DNA of 64,000 nt from Garcia nutans (GCA_947685225.1 CANTUV010000012.1:2542001-2606000), one strand, 5' to 3'. Numbered from the stretch's first letter, positions 12,100 through 23,854 are shown. The notes: generated by a model not told the origin, from the letters alone. Numbers and translations: made by a program.

Positions 12100-12720
12100 C
12101 ATCTATTAGTATCATTTATTGTAACCGCTGTATTTGAGTGTCTTTGATTTAAACTTCTTGCATATTGCCATGCTTTCAACGTGTCCAACATCAAGGCAAT
12201 TACTTTCCCTATATTGTTCACCTCCCTGTTGACACCCTTGTTAAATGCACTTGGCCTTATACTCATCCACTTGGAGACTCCTCATTGCCTGAATAACTCA
12301 TTCTTCATTATTTCCTTTACTTCACGCTTAAAGGAGGTAATCATCATAGGTGGTGCTCCATACAACTCCCCTCTAGTAGTGTCTTCCTTGTCTTCATGGT
12401 GTGGCTTCAACATGCGCACATGGAAACTGGGTGTATTTTAGTTGTGAAGGTAATTACACCCTATAAGATACCTTGCCAACCATACCAAGGATAAAAAGGG
12501 TCCTTCATACCTTTTGCACTAAGCTTTTATGAACTTGCTGATAAGCTTTGAATTAGTGTGGGGGCATCTTCACCATAACAAGGTTGCCAACTTGGAACTC
12601 TAACGGCCACCACTTCTTGTTTGCCACTTTTTCATTTTCCAAGTGACTTTGTCCAAGTAAACTTTTGCCATATCTAACTACTCATGCCAACCTGTCACAC
12701 CCTAAATTTGGAGTGTGACG
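12100..12720 (-). pseudogene. Ty3/gypsy integrase C-terminal fragment inside hAT copy 1
   Basis: Read on the minus strand from about 12700, this resembles the end of a gypsy polyprotein. It has a lysine-rich YLDKVT..MKKW stretch, a VG.LVMVKMPPH-like segment, KYEGPF, and FHV.MLKPHHED followed by acidic residues. The FHVSMLKPYHED pattern is characteristic of gypsy integrases. Stops and frameshifts interrupt it. Further downstream, SFKREVKEIM may be the start of a chromodomain-like tail. The copia element at 6120-12085 inserted at the edge of this fragment. Confidence 0.6.
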
Positions 12721-13412
12721 GTCCTAGGGTTCGAATCAACATAATGTGCCAGAACCGAGAGGGTGAATATGCTACTAGAGCTATATTTATGACAGTTCCA
12801 AAAGGGAACTAAATAATTAACACTTCCATATTCTTTTCCATTCCCATCTGTTATTGAAAAGGGAAAACATAAAAATAGAAACATGGAGGGACCAAAAGAG
12901 AATGGAGAAAAAGAGATTTAAGTGGAGCTTGACATGAGCTTGGGATTTCACTAAGAGGGCTGCAATTTTAGTTGAAAAATATGCAAATCAAGTGAGTGTT
13001 CCAAATTAACATCCTGCTCTTAAAAGCTTTAGAAAGATAAAATTTAAAGCTTATCCTTTATTGTATTATGAAAATTTTTAATATATAATATTTATTTTAT
13101 TGACAGTTATTAAAAAATGCATAATAATATTTTGAAAACCAATTAATAATGCAATTTTATTTCCATGCTAGTTTTAAAATACGTATTGCATTTATGAAAA
13201 ATTTTAGAATAATACAGTTATGTTGTTGACTATTATTAAACAAATACATAATTTACTATTTTGAAAAATAAATAATCAACCAATCTATTTCCCATAATAA
13301 TTTTTTAATATACATATTGCATTATGAAAATTTTAAAAATATCATACTTGATCGTTAAGCCAAAAAATTAAGTTTTTCAAAAATATAGTATTTGAAATTT
13401 TCCTCAGCCAGG

Positions 13413-13446
13413 CCTGGGCGGCTGCCCGGGCGTGCCCAGGCCTAGC
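13413..13446. repeat. subterminal hairpin of hAT copy 1
   Basis: AGGCCTGGGC is followed after 14 bases by GCCCAGGCCT, a perfect 10-bp inverted repeat just inside the right terminal repeat. The loop is GC-rich and contains the palindrome GCCCGGGC, which also occurs in the left arm at 5937-5944. Confidence 0.8.
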
Positions 13447-13838
13447 TACGCCCCTGTCCACATCGGTGAGAAACAAAATAAAATATGGGTTCACTAACTA
13501 AAACAATAAGTGATCACTTGATGAATAAAATGGTTTGTAATATTTAGTAGATTTGGTGTATGCTGTGAGAAAAATAGTATTTTTGTTCAATAGTCAAATA
13601 AGAAGATTTTTTTTTTATCAAAATGTCAAATAAGAAGATTTGTGACTTATTTTACAAGTAAACTTATTGTGACTTGTTCATATCTTGAAAAACACTCTAT
13701 GAAAAATTCTTTATTGATTTCATCAAAGCATGATTGACCAATGACCAAGTATTAGTAGAAACTAAAGCAAATCGAGTTGGAGATTTAGATTATACCTTTA
13801 AATTTCCGCAAATAGCATTAAAAGAAACTAAAAACTAA

Positions 13839-14896
13839 TCAAGATTACATCTCATTGTAGAAATCCTCTCAAGGCTGCCTGTCAAGCCTTTGATTCGATT
13901 CAAATGTGCATGCAAAACATGGCATTCTGTAATCTCCGATCCTGAATTTGCCAAGCTCCAACTTGAAAGAGCAAAGGAGAACATTAATAATGTAAACTGC
14001 TATAGACTCCTCGTCTCAACTTGGCCACCTAAATCTGTTGACTTTGAAGCAGACTGTGATGGAGATATCAGCAATGCTGTAACCGAACTTCGGTATCCTG
14101 ATCTTGTGAAAGGTCCTCCTGATGCATTTTATGTTGAAATTTTGGGGTCTTGTAATGGTCTGATTTGTTTACTTGATGAGAATGGCAGCATGCTCTTATG
14201 GAATCCGAGGACTGGAGACTACAAAGAATTGCCAAAGCCTAATGGTACTACTCTCTACGGTAGGTACCTCAATGGACTCGGTTACAAATCCTCTACTGAT
14301 GATTATGTGGTATTATTAGGAAGCCACTTTACAGTTAGTGGTTCTAAAGAAGATATAGTTGAACTCTATACATTAAAATCAAGAATCTGGAGAAGAATTG
14401 AAGTTCCTGATTTATATGGAGAGTATGGAATTTTTTGGAATGGAGCATTATATTGGGCGAAAGTGAAAGAAATTGGTGCTAGTAGACTTTATGTGATTGA
14501 TGCATTTGATACTGTGGAAGAGAAATTCAGGGAAGTCCTGAGACTGCCAGACCATTGGAATCCAAATAACTATTTTGTAAGTTTGGGGATGTCAGGGAAT
14601 TGCTTGTGTGCATTTGTTGAACATATAAAACCTGTTTTGAGGCTCTTGTATTGAATTTAAATGGAATTGAGGCATCTTGCAGCAGAATTTTCAGTTTCCC
14701 CCACGACAGGTTTGGTGGATATGCCAACACACCTTTATGCTTGACAAAGAACGGAGAAGTTGTTATGGATTCTGATGGATGGCAAATTTATTTGTACAAT
14801 CCAAAAGAGAGGAAATCTAAGTGTTTTAGAATAGAGAATGATGCTGATTTTGAATCAGAATTATACATAGAAAGTTTAGTGTCCCCAAATAATTAA
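13839..14896 (+). pseudogene. F-box protein with F-box-associated (FBA) domain, truncated and frameshifted
   Basis: Proteins of this family are substrate receptors of SCF ubiquitin ligases. The reading frame opens with the second half of an F-box (LIVEILSRLPVKPLIRFKC.CK.W) and continues into an FBA domain with CNGLICL, LLWNPRTGDYKELP, GLGYKSSTDDYVVLL and a WRRIEVP motif. No in-frame ATG precedes the F-box; a stop lies at 13836-13838, so the 5' end is missing. A frameshift at about 14630 stops the frame at 14652-14654. The second frame continues from LNLNGIEASCSRIFSFPHDR to SLVSPNN and a stop at 14894-14896. The paralog at 31691-32395 has one more A at the same place and stays open, which locates the lesion in an A-run. 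That makes an assembly indel possible. Confidence 0.8.
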
Positions 14897-14969
14897 AAGG
14901 GTATATTTGATTCAATCTTGTAAATTGAATGGAAATGGAATTTGGAAATTGATAACATGAAATTCATTA

Positions 14970-15880
14970 GATATTGATTAGAATTTTCCAATGAAGCTGC
15001 TCCATACTGGTAGAGTAGTACTACTGCTAATCAAAACAAGCAATTAAGCATCGCCAATTTAAATGTTCTTGAAAAAAGTAGTTTATGAATGTTAACAAAT
15101 TTTAAAATTTTTACTAATAATCATGAGAAATTCACTTAAAAAAACAAATTCTAATAGTCTCTAAAAATTATTTTTAACATAATATTTTTTGTTTACAGCA
15201 TCACAAGATGCAATCTATGTTGAAAAGCTGAAACTGTAGCAGCCATAAAATAATTAAGAGAAGAAGGTATTATTAGGAGTGGAATTAAGTGCCTTTCATG
15301 TTTTCTCACTAAAAAAACTTGAAAGTAGTCTGAATTTTCAAATTTGTTCTTAACTGTATATACTACATAAAACTCTATTTCTTGATATATATTATATGAC
15401 AGCGACTTATTCTTTAACTCTTCATTGCTTGTGTTTGATTCAGTAATTATCCATTGAGATCACTATTGAGTCAACAGTCAACAAATTATGCGTATATCTT
15501 AAACATATATCTGTGGCCAATGTGCTGATTGTTGATGCTATGACTTAAGATCCTTTAGGCTGTTGGGTGTCTGGAGAAGCTGTGTAGCTTGTTTAATTGG
15601 CTGGATCTTAGGTTCTAGTTCTTTTGTTGTTTATTCCAATAAAAAATATATATACATAAATTCTATTATTTAATTATCAAAATTAACTATAAACAACACT
15701 TAAAGATGAAATTGATTATAAACAACAAACGAGGATGGAACAAAAGGTGTCCCAAGCCCAAGAAAATTAAACCACGCACCTTAACGGGCCTTGTTATAAG
15801 TGATTATCCAATAACTCTCTTCGTTCCCAGTTTTACAAAAATTTCCACTTTAATGTAGTGATGAATGGCATTAGATAATC
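14970..15880. other. AT-rich intergenic DNA, nothing recognised
   Basis: The duplicated block ends at about 14960. The rest has no readable coding sequence or element ends that I can support. Confidence 0.5.
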
Positions 15881-17396
15881 ACACACCTAAACCATCCTCC
15901 GCAACCGTGGCCAAACATTTGCAATATGCTTGATCTTGTAATTTTCTTCACCAGTTAATCTCCTTGCAAGATCTTCATGCAAATGACTCAAATACAACTC
16001 TTCAATGGTAGAAATGTTCTGTAGGCCTTCAGGAAGAAATCTCAAATTGAAACAACAAATAAATTTGAGATGCCTCAATTTTGGAAAAGCTCCATTTACA
16101 ATCTCAGTCCAGTCTATCAGATTTTGTGAATAAATTATCAAAGATTCCAATTCTGGATATCCACCGGAATTGCAAAATTCTTTACCAATGACCTTTGTCT
16201 TGTAGGCATAATGTAGAGTGAGATATTTTAATTTGGGAAGAAACTGAAGTATCAAAGATGGATTTTCTCAAATATCGGAATTCACTGAATCTAGCTTGAC
16301 TAGGTTTTCCATGGGGAGAAACCAGTTGGGAATTTCAATTAGGCCACCATTTAAATGAAGCTTTTGAAGATGAGGTGGAAGAAAAAATGATTCCAAGTCA
16401 AGTAGAAGTTGTATAACTGTAATGACTTTTTTTGTGTTTTCTTGGAATCTGCCTTCTTTTGTTTTAATTTTTTTTTTTGGATGGGTGAAGGCTTATTTGT
16501 TCTGCTTGTAAAGAAAGGGAGATGAGGTTATCCATTTTCATGATTTCTGTAGATATCTCACCAAAATTATCTTCAGAGACACAATGAAGACAAAGTTGTC
16601 GAAGTTGGGTTAAGCTACTCAATTCACTAGCAAAGTCACCACCGGCATATACACCAGTCAAAGTTAGAAGATTCGCCAAAGTTGCAAACCTCTTTGGAAC
16701 TCTAATTCCATCATGAAAAGAGTTAAGTTCGGGTCCTGTCATTAAAAGGTAGTTGTTTATTATTCAGAATTTCAATAGGAAGTTCGGGTAGTCTTGTATT
16801 CCATATTTCTTAAGTCTGCAGTTTTAGAAGATTACCAAAAGCACATGGAAGCTTCTTTATTTTTAAGTGATATAATCCTAAATATTGGAGGTGAACCAAA
16901 TTTCCAATTTCATCAGATTAATAGTCTATGCTAGTATTTAAAATCAACACCGATAGAAATTGCAACCCACACAGAGTTTGTAAATATACCTGAGACAAGA
17001 CTGGAAACCTATAAGAGTTAGAAGAAACTTGCACCAGGGCCTTTGCAAACAAGGATCGAACCAGAGGGTTTTTGAACTTACAAGGCAGGTGTATTCCATC
17101 ATTTTTAATGAATAAATGAATAGGCGAATTCACGGCTTTATCAATGAAATCTTTGTCTACAACTCAAACAAGGCATGATTCTCGATACAATTCAGAGACT
17201 CTGATTCTACTCTCATAAATTCCTAATTCTTCTAGCAATCCTAGGCTGATTAATTCATTAATCCTGATTAATTCATTAATCATGTTTGCATATGTATCCT
17301 CTATAATCTGCCCTGGTTTTCTGGTATTAGACATTGAGCCATAAAAAAATAAACTAATTTTTGTTTCTCCACATTAAAGCCATAATTATTCAGAAC

Positions 17397-18058
17397 CAGG
17401 GACGTAGGCAGGCCTGGGCAAGCCTGGTCCCTTGCCCAGGCTTGGCTGCCGGAAAATTTTGAGGTGGGTGAGCTGGGGAGTTGCTGAGTTAGAGTTGCAG
17501 AGACTCAAAGTCTCAAACATGGCTGCCAGGCGTTTAAAGTTGAAGACGATGGAAAAGCCCGTTTCAATTTTATATTTTTTTGCTTTTTTTTTATATTTTT
17601 TTTCTTTAAATGCCGACGAGGACGTTTTGCTCATTTTAAAAAAAAAGAATTAAAAGAAACAGAGAAGGGATCACGGGAAATTCACTAAACAAACTCTATA
17701 AAGACGGATTTGCGAAACAAGATGAGGGACGATCTACTTAATGATTGTATGATTTGTTATGTGGAGCGAGATGTATTTTCAAAAATTGATAATGAAGTTA
17801 TTCTGAATCATTTTCAGAATATAAAAACTCGTAAGCACTTATTACCGCCTAAACAGTAATTGTATTTTTTATATATATAAATTTGTATTTGTAAACTAAA
17901 CTAAGTTTCAATTTTATCTTTGTATTTCTAAATTATATTTGAATTTTATTGCCGCATTAATATTAGTTTACACTGCCGTTTGACTTTTTGCGGCCATTGA
18001 CTTTCCGTCCGTCTGCTGACCGTGCCCAGACTCAGACAAACTGCTGGCTACGTCATTG
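17397..18058. mobile_element. hAT copy 2, 662-bp internally deleted derivative
   Basis: The ends are CAGGGACGTAGGCAGG at 17397 and GGCTACGTCATTG ending at 18058. Perfect 8-bp target duplications TTCAGAAC lie at 17389-17396 and 18059-18066. It is inverted relative to hAT copy 1 and shares its arm. It inserted into the NB-ARC coding sequence of the NLR remnant. The element carries the last codons of a transposase on the plus strand and a GC-rich subterminal hairpin at 17404-17452. Confidence 0.93.
17722..17860 (+). pseudogene. hAT transposase C-terminal end
   Basis: An open stretch on the plus strand reads MRDDLLNDCMICYVERDVF and continues through a NEVI..FQN.KTRK motif to a stop at 17858-17860. 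This matches the extreme C-terminus of hAT transposases of the TTF-zinc-finger/DUF4371 type, which end in LNDCLVTYIEKDVF-like sequence. The rest of the transposase is deleted, as expected of a non-autonomous derivative. The third hAT (40380-43796) encodes the same family on its minus strand. Confidence 0.7.
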
Positions 18059-18319
18059 TTCAGAACAATACAACAATAATCAAAGCAGGACTTGAGATGA
18101 TCAGGAAGCTTTTCATAATTTGATATAGCAGTTGCTAAAGAAGAAGAAGATGAAGTCTGACCTTTGTCTTCTTCAAATGTTCTTTTAATAACATGAACTT
18201 GAGCATTTTCTTGGGGAATTCTGCATAAAAAGAAAACTCGAGTCATCAGATTTACGAGTTCTGTGAAGGGCGAAACTAGATTTTTTAGTGAAAATGGGCA
18301 AAATAAAAATATCATATAT

Positions 18320-19540
18320 TTTTTTAAAAATTTAAAAGGAACAATTAAGCATTTTAAAAATTTTAATAATATATATGCATATATATATATATATAAATTT
18401 TAAAATAGAAGGGGGACTGCTGTCATCCTTTTAATTCATGTGTGTTCGCGCCTGGTTCTGTAGTAGAGGAGAGGCATGGTTGTTGATGTTATCAGATAAA
18501 CAAAACAAAGTGATAATGTTGTGAAATTATAGTAAAGATTATTATTAGGTTTCCATTTATGTGTTATTCAAAGTCAACGAATCAAAAATATATACAAATT
18601 TTTGTGAGCGGTTATTACGAGAGAGACTTAATGTTATAAAAAGAAATTCATAAAAAACGAAAATGATATTTGTCATTATAGCTAAAATTAAAATAATTAA
18701 TATATTGACTAATCAACAACTTTATTTAATTAATTATGATACTAGATAATTCACAAAAAAATTAAAATGAATTAGAATGTTCAAAATCTCATTTTGCTTT
18801 TAATTAAACGGTTAAATAGTTAAATAGTTGTTCAAAAAAAAAAACGTTAAATAGTTGTTTAGGGTGAATTTAAATCACTCACACTTTAAAAAATTGATTA
18901 AATAGTAAAGTAACGGAAGTAAATAAATACAAGGGTAAACTTGTATTCTAATTTAGTCTATGAATTTTCAGAAAAATAAACATAAAATGAGAAATTATTT
19001 TTGTGAAAATATTATTAAATACTTAAAAACTCGTTATATTTCCTCTAATATGACAATATATAATATTATTGTCACATAAAATTCTAATTTCAAATAAAAA
19101 AATTTTTCAAAATGGAACAAATTATCTAAATAAACGAGATTATAATTATAAAAAGATATTATTTAATGAAATAGATAAAATACTAAGAACCTCGAACTCT
19201 AAATAAAAAAATAAAAATTTACTTTAATATGACATAACAGTAAAAAACATTTTAAGAAACGAGAAAATTTGGCCAAAAAGTAATAAATTTCACTGCAAAG
19301 TTGGCCTATTTTTCATTAAACTAGACCCATAAAATACTTAATTTGTAACTTTACCTTTTAGCAGTAATTATTAAATTGTCACTAAAGTAATTTTTCATCA
19401 AACTGCTCAATAAATACCAGAATTTTTTGTTCTGCGTCAAATAGACAATTGCAGTAGCCGGCATATGCTTTCGGGGCCTAATAAAATTCTATTTTTAAAT
19501 TATCCAGCTCCATTGGGTGGAAATCTTCAATATTGGGTCT
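18320..19540. other. AT-rich intergenic DNA
   Basis: Contains a (TA)n run at about 18369-18394 and many A/T homopolymers. I see no genes or defined element ends. Confidence 0.5.
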
Positions 19541-19546
19541 TAGATT

Positions 19547-20130
19547 TCAACTTACCTTTTTGTAAACAGGAACATCTTTGGTTGAAACAGAGAATTTGCA
19601 GGTTTCATTGATGAAAAAAGTCCTATAATTCAAAATATTCACCTCATACCATTGGGACTTATCTTCATTTAATTTATAGATAGTAAATTCAACGTTTGAT
19701 CTACTGCAATCTAGCCCAACAAAACATTTCATTTCCTCATCATAGTAATTAACACCTCAACCTGGTTCTGCACAACTAAATAGAAAGAACATATCTCCAA
19801 GTGACTCTTGTCAGATACAGGAATCCCTCAAAAAGAACTAGGATCAACGGGAGAATCAATTGCTGCAGTAATACTTCTATGCTAAAAAAAAAGTTTGCTG
19901 CAGTAATTCTAAAGTCAGAATAAAAAATCTTAACACTTTCACTGAATGCAACAGCATAGTATTTCCCCTTACCTTATGAATAGCAATATCTATATATTGA
20001 ATAGCAGGATCATCATTATTAATCACAACCCATTTCTCATCTGTTAGCCTCCTACAGAACAAAACATCTACATTATATATCCCACAAACAACAGACTCAT
20101 CGAATACAACCTTTTTAGTTAACTGGAGAA
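19547..20130 (-). pseudogene. DUF295 (SKIP23/KIB-type) F-box remnant
   Basis: Minus-strand pieces match the middle of the DUF295 domain. KKVVFDESVV (about 20100), KWVVINNDDPAIQYIDIAIH (about 20000) and a calcium-free repeat segment precede YKLNEDKSQWYEVNIL and FFINETCKFSVSTKD (about 19560-19680). Frameshifts separate them, and the F-box and C-terminus are missing. It lies about 35 bp from the 3' end of RECQL3, so it may disturb that gene's polyadenylation region. Confidence 0.65.
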
Positions 20131-20656
20131 AAGAGAGAAAGCATAAAACTCTCCAAAATTGACCTATTGCAACTTCATCCTCTTTTCTGAGCTATTGTTT
20201 AATAGCTTAGGTGATTGATTTTGTGATGCATGTTGATTATCATCTCTTCCCTTTCTTCTGTTCACAAACTCAGAAAAGGATAGAATAGCTGGCAGCTTTG
20301 CACTCATGGAAGCACTTGGCATCAAAGTTTCTGATCCAGCATTGCTATGGAGTTCCAAGTCGGAAGTGTTCACAGGCTTTTGCTCCAATGAGGGCGACGA
20401 TGACTCAGCACGTTCCTCCTTGGTCAGAGTGTTCTGTTGAGGTGGAGGGGTACTGGCACTAAGCCGATTTGTTAGCTCAGTGGAATTTGTTGTGGATATC
20501 CACCTCACAGTGCTAGCGACTTGAGAATAATAGAATGTTTTTCCACTCTTTCTGTACTTCTTGTAGCATTTTTCAAGGAAGGAGGCTGATGCTTCAAAAT
20601 CAATGCTGCCAAGGAGAATTTAAACTAATTAAAAACTACCATCTTCACCTTACTTC

Positions 20657-21610
20657 TTTTTTTTTTTTTTTTAAAACAGAAGAAAGCCTAATTGTTTAAT
20701 TTAAAAACCAGCACCAGCGTTGGACGACTGGATGCATGGAAGTTAAAAATAAACAACCCGCTGTTTTATTAAAATAATCAAATTATTGATAGCGTATATA
20801 AGGGCCCATACAATCAGAAAGAAAACGCTTCTTAAAAATCTTGGCAAAGAAATAAATGAATGAACAAATAGTTAGCATTGTGCAAGCGAGCATATAGGGC
20901 AAAATAATGGGCGGGCTGATTTCCTTCTCGGTAGATATGATGAAGTGAGAATGAAGAGGCTATGAAGATTTCTTTTGTTTTCCCAAGAAGCGAAGCAGGA
21001 TGAACAGGTTGGGAGGAAGAGAGAATATCCACTAGTGCTTTAGAATCGGTTTCCACCTGGAGATTTGTAAACCCAGCAGTCATGCACCATCGAATAGCCA
21101 TTTGAAGAGCAAGGGCTTCCACATTAAGAGCATCAGGAGCTTGAAATACAAAAGACATACCGTGAAGAAACTGACCGGTGTGAGATCGGAGAACTGCTCC
21201 TCCCGAAGACATATTTGCAGTGAATGAAGCATCTATGTTCAACTTAATAAAGTTGGGAGGCGGCTTTAACCATCGAACCAGCCTTGGTCTTAGACAACCT
21301 TTGCCAAATCCTACTGGAAGAAAACTCTCAAATTCAGGCACAGGTTTAGCAAACTTTGCTTTAGAGTTACCAATGCCCCAACTAAGAATGGCAGAGCAGA
21401 TATAATTATAGAGTTGAGGGAAATAGAAGGCTTCATTGCCCCATGTAACTCGACAGTAGGCAACCCAGATTGAGTAGAGAATACAGAGCAAAACAAATCT
21501 CGCCAGCCTCCCTTTAGTAGATTTAGCTGAGAATGACAGCCACCACTTCATAACCAGGTAGTCATTTGTTAAATAGTCCAGGAGTGCAGCTAAAATTGTC
21601 ATTAGCATGG
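20657..21610 (-). mobile_element. 5'-truncated LINE fragment in RECQL3 last intron, RNase H domain
   Basis: An open frame at 20832-21608 on the minus strand encodes the C-terminal RNase H-like domain (RVT_3) of plant L1-type LINEs. It shows LNIDASF, GGAVLRSHTG, NVEALAL, ETDSKALVDIL and YREGNQPAH. The last catalytic Asp of the usual ADALA motif is replaced by Tyr. Upstream residues resemble the end of the reverse-transcriptase zinc-knuckle region (ARFVLLCILYSIW). A 16-T run at 20657-20672 is the poly(A) tail of the minus-strand element. It sits in sense orientation within RECQL3. Clear target duplications were not found. Confidence 0.8.
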
Positions 21611-23850
21611 AGTTCTGGCAAAAATTGTCTGGCAGACAAATAACAGACTAAATCAAGGCACTAATGGAAATGCTACAATACCTCAAGCCACCAAGCCTTT
21701 GCTCAGCCTGTTTCATAGCATTCAATAAATTTTGTTTGGTTGATTCTCTCAATGTTTCAGATATAGCATTCTTGTCAATCTTTTTTTGACCTGTTAAGCA
21801 ATTAAAATTAAGCATCTCTGCAGGGTAAGAAGTTTCAAGGGTGTTAAATAAAGAAACTGTAGCTTGTGAGCCTGAAGAGTGACAAGAAGCATGCTACTGT
21901 ACTTGACCAAACAGAAATGAAGTAGAATCATGTTTCATATATGCGACAGTGCAATCAAAACAACATTCACTTCTTGCCAGGAAAGCATATAGGACATGCA
22001 GTTTAGTTAATTCACACTATTAATCAAGAGATTGATGGCTCCAACAAACAAATGGAAATACCATTTTAAGTAGATGCATGATGCATCTGCAGCAGAATTT
22101 TGTTCCTTGTTATGTATGTTTAGGGAAATGAAATCTAGTTAATGTTCATATAACAGTGGAAAGGAAGGTGAGAGTAAAGCAGACCTGTTTCTCAGAGTTC
22201 TTATTCCGATAATAATTTTCTTCTGCATGCTGCAAGAGCTCGATCCTTTCATTGACTCCTGATTTTCTTAACTTTGATCTGGCTAGGCTCTTCACAGCCT
22301 CAGTACCATCTGACAGTTAAGGGAAAAAAAAGAAGAGAAGATAAATAACATAATTCAGAATTTACAACCCCACCCCTGAACCCAATGGACAGAAAAATCC
22401 CAAACGATATATGTATAGGAACTTTAAAAAAATGATTCACCATCCGAATCAGATATATCTTCCTCAGAAGCACTAGCTTCATCATCACGGCTCCAGAATT
22501 CAGAGAATTGATCTCCATCAATCATGTTCGTGGAGCTGAAAAAGAATAACATTAATTAATCAGGTCATAGTATATAGCATATGAAGGTTAACTCGTAAAA
22601 CAATAGAAGACCATTAGTATTCTTAAATTATCAATCAGAAAATGGAGAATAAAAATGCTTAAAGACAATAAAACGTCAGAATGAGCATTCAATCTGTGCT
22701 TACATTCACTAGGAACATCCAATTAGTAAAAATAAAGGAGGCAGTAATGTGTTGAGAATCTTCATCAGAAAACATGAAAATCTTCAGCATGAAGCAAAAA
22801 ACTAAAGGTAAGAAATATTCAGGAAATTAAACAACACAAGCAAACACATTTTAAGTAAGCTTATTTTGGAATCTGAACAGAACGATTTGACATCCAAGAT
22901 AATAATACAGCCAGACATCTAACAAGTCCCTTTTGTAGAACATCCAATTATCTGAGTTATTTAAATTTCAACCTTGGTTTTGAGTGAACATATGCTCTTC
23001 AATAACTAATATTCCAGTCTATATTCAATTATGGAGAAAAAAATCACCTGCTTATAAAAATCCTAGAAAATCCATTTCTCTGACGAGCAGCACAAGTTGT
23101 TGTGAGCACCTCCAAATACTTGGTTACTAGGTTTGGATGTTTGCAAGCATCACAATATTTTTTGCATGGTGATGCAGACACCTGTTTTTGCCAATGATAA
23201 AAAGATCACTCTCACAGGAGTGTTGATAAAGAAAAGCATCCCTCAGTATCCACAAACAAAAAGTTTTGCTGAATTACATTACCTGTTCCCCAAAACACTC
23301 AAGAATCTTTTTCCTACGGCATCCATGACCTTCACAGTACTCAACCATCTGTATGTTTACATAGTTTACATGATGCATCAATTACACAGAAGATTCATAT
23401 AGTACAAAACAAACTGAAAGTTAGGAGAGGGACTTTTTTGACGAGCCATCCCGTGAACTCGACGATTGTGACTTCTTGCTTCCAGCAGTGCTTAGAATAA
23501 ATTCCTGTCATAAACTTCTAAATGCTTATCAGAAAGAATTCCTACAGGAACCAAAACAACCCATAATAAATAAAGAAAGAAATGAAGACAGAAGTGGTGA
23601 AGCTCATAACCCTACCATTCTTCTGCGATCATCAACTCCATAGTATAACAAACTTTTACAGGGCAATTGATCACGACCAGCTCTGCCTGACTCTTGATAA
23701 AAAGCTTCCATTGATTTTGGAATATTAAAGTGGCAAACCAATCTGACATCCTTTCTATCTATACCCTGGAAAATAGTTGTCACAGTTTATTAGTGACGCA
23801 TGATAGCTAGGCTCCAGTGTTCATTGAAATCAATAATGGTTAGTACATAC

Positions 23851-23854
23851 CATC
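23851..23854 (-). other. 4-nt microexon of RECQL3 (helicase motif V)
   Basis: On the minus strand the sequence is TTCTTTCAG, then GATG, then GTATGTACTAAC: perfect acceptor and donor around four bases. The previous exon ends TTTTGG at 24215 (donor GTATGA). The next starts GGTATAGAT at 23765 (acceptor TTTTCCAG). Joining gives GGG ATG GGT ATA GAT, i.e. G-M-G-I-D, exactly the motif V residues AFGMGID of RecQ helicases. Without it the message reads GGG GTA TAG, an immediate stop. Confidence 0.85.

Larger units (their letters stand above)
5910..13456. mobile_element. hAT transposon copy 1, carrying nested elements
   Basis: The ends are CAGTGGCGTAGCCAGC at 5910 and GCTACGCCCCTG ending at 13456. Perfect 8-bp target duplications TCCACATC lie at 5902-5909 and 13457-13464, the length diagnostic of hAT elements. 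The left arm (5910 to about 6107) matches the end of the hAT at 17397-18058, including a shared stretch with CTAATATTAATGCGGCAATA. The body holds a copia element (6120-12085) and a gypsy integrase fragment (about 12100-12720). The right arm is AT-rich and ends in a GC-rich hairpin at 13413-13446. I see no transposase gene, so it was probably mobilised in trans. Confidence 0.9.
15887..18315 (-). pseudogene. CC-NBS-LRR disease-resistance protein, broken
   Basis: NLR immune receptor remnant on the minus strand. From the 5' side it keeps the end of the NB-ARC domain (LATAISNYEKLPDHLKSCFDY, the ..LP.HLKSCF.YC signature), then the hAT at 17397-18058. Next come the winged-helix tail (YGFNVEKQKLVYFFMAQCLI) and leucine-rich repeats in several frames, with segments at about 16918-17133 and 16464-16742. 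The final one, at 15887-16255, shows FPKLRHLKF and ends WPRLRRMV and a stop. A 16-bp direct duplication gives INELIRINELIS near 17245-17285. The N-terminal coiled coil, P-loop and kinase-2 are absent. Before the hAT insertion the frame was open across the target site. Confidence 0.8.

Noticed and set aside
12702..12740. tRNA-like GGGTTCGAATC with nearby GTGTGAC
   Set aside because: A B-box-like string alone. There is no A box at the right spacing and no cloverleaf, and it lies in gypsy-derived sequence.
15905..18315. Functional NLR immune receptor
   Set aside because: P-loop and coiled coil are missing, the LRR is split over several frames and a hAT interrupts NB-ARC.
20164..21608. RNase H domain as a fused part of RECQL3
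   Set aside because: It has its own poly(A) tail, lies between normal splice sites (donor at 21681, acceptor at 20606) and matches LINE proteins, so it is an intronic insertion.
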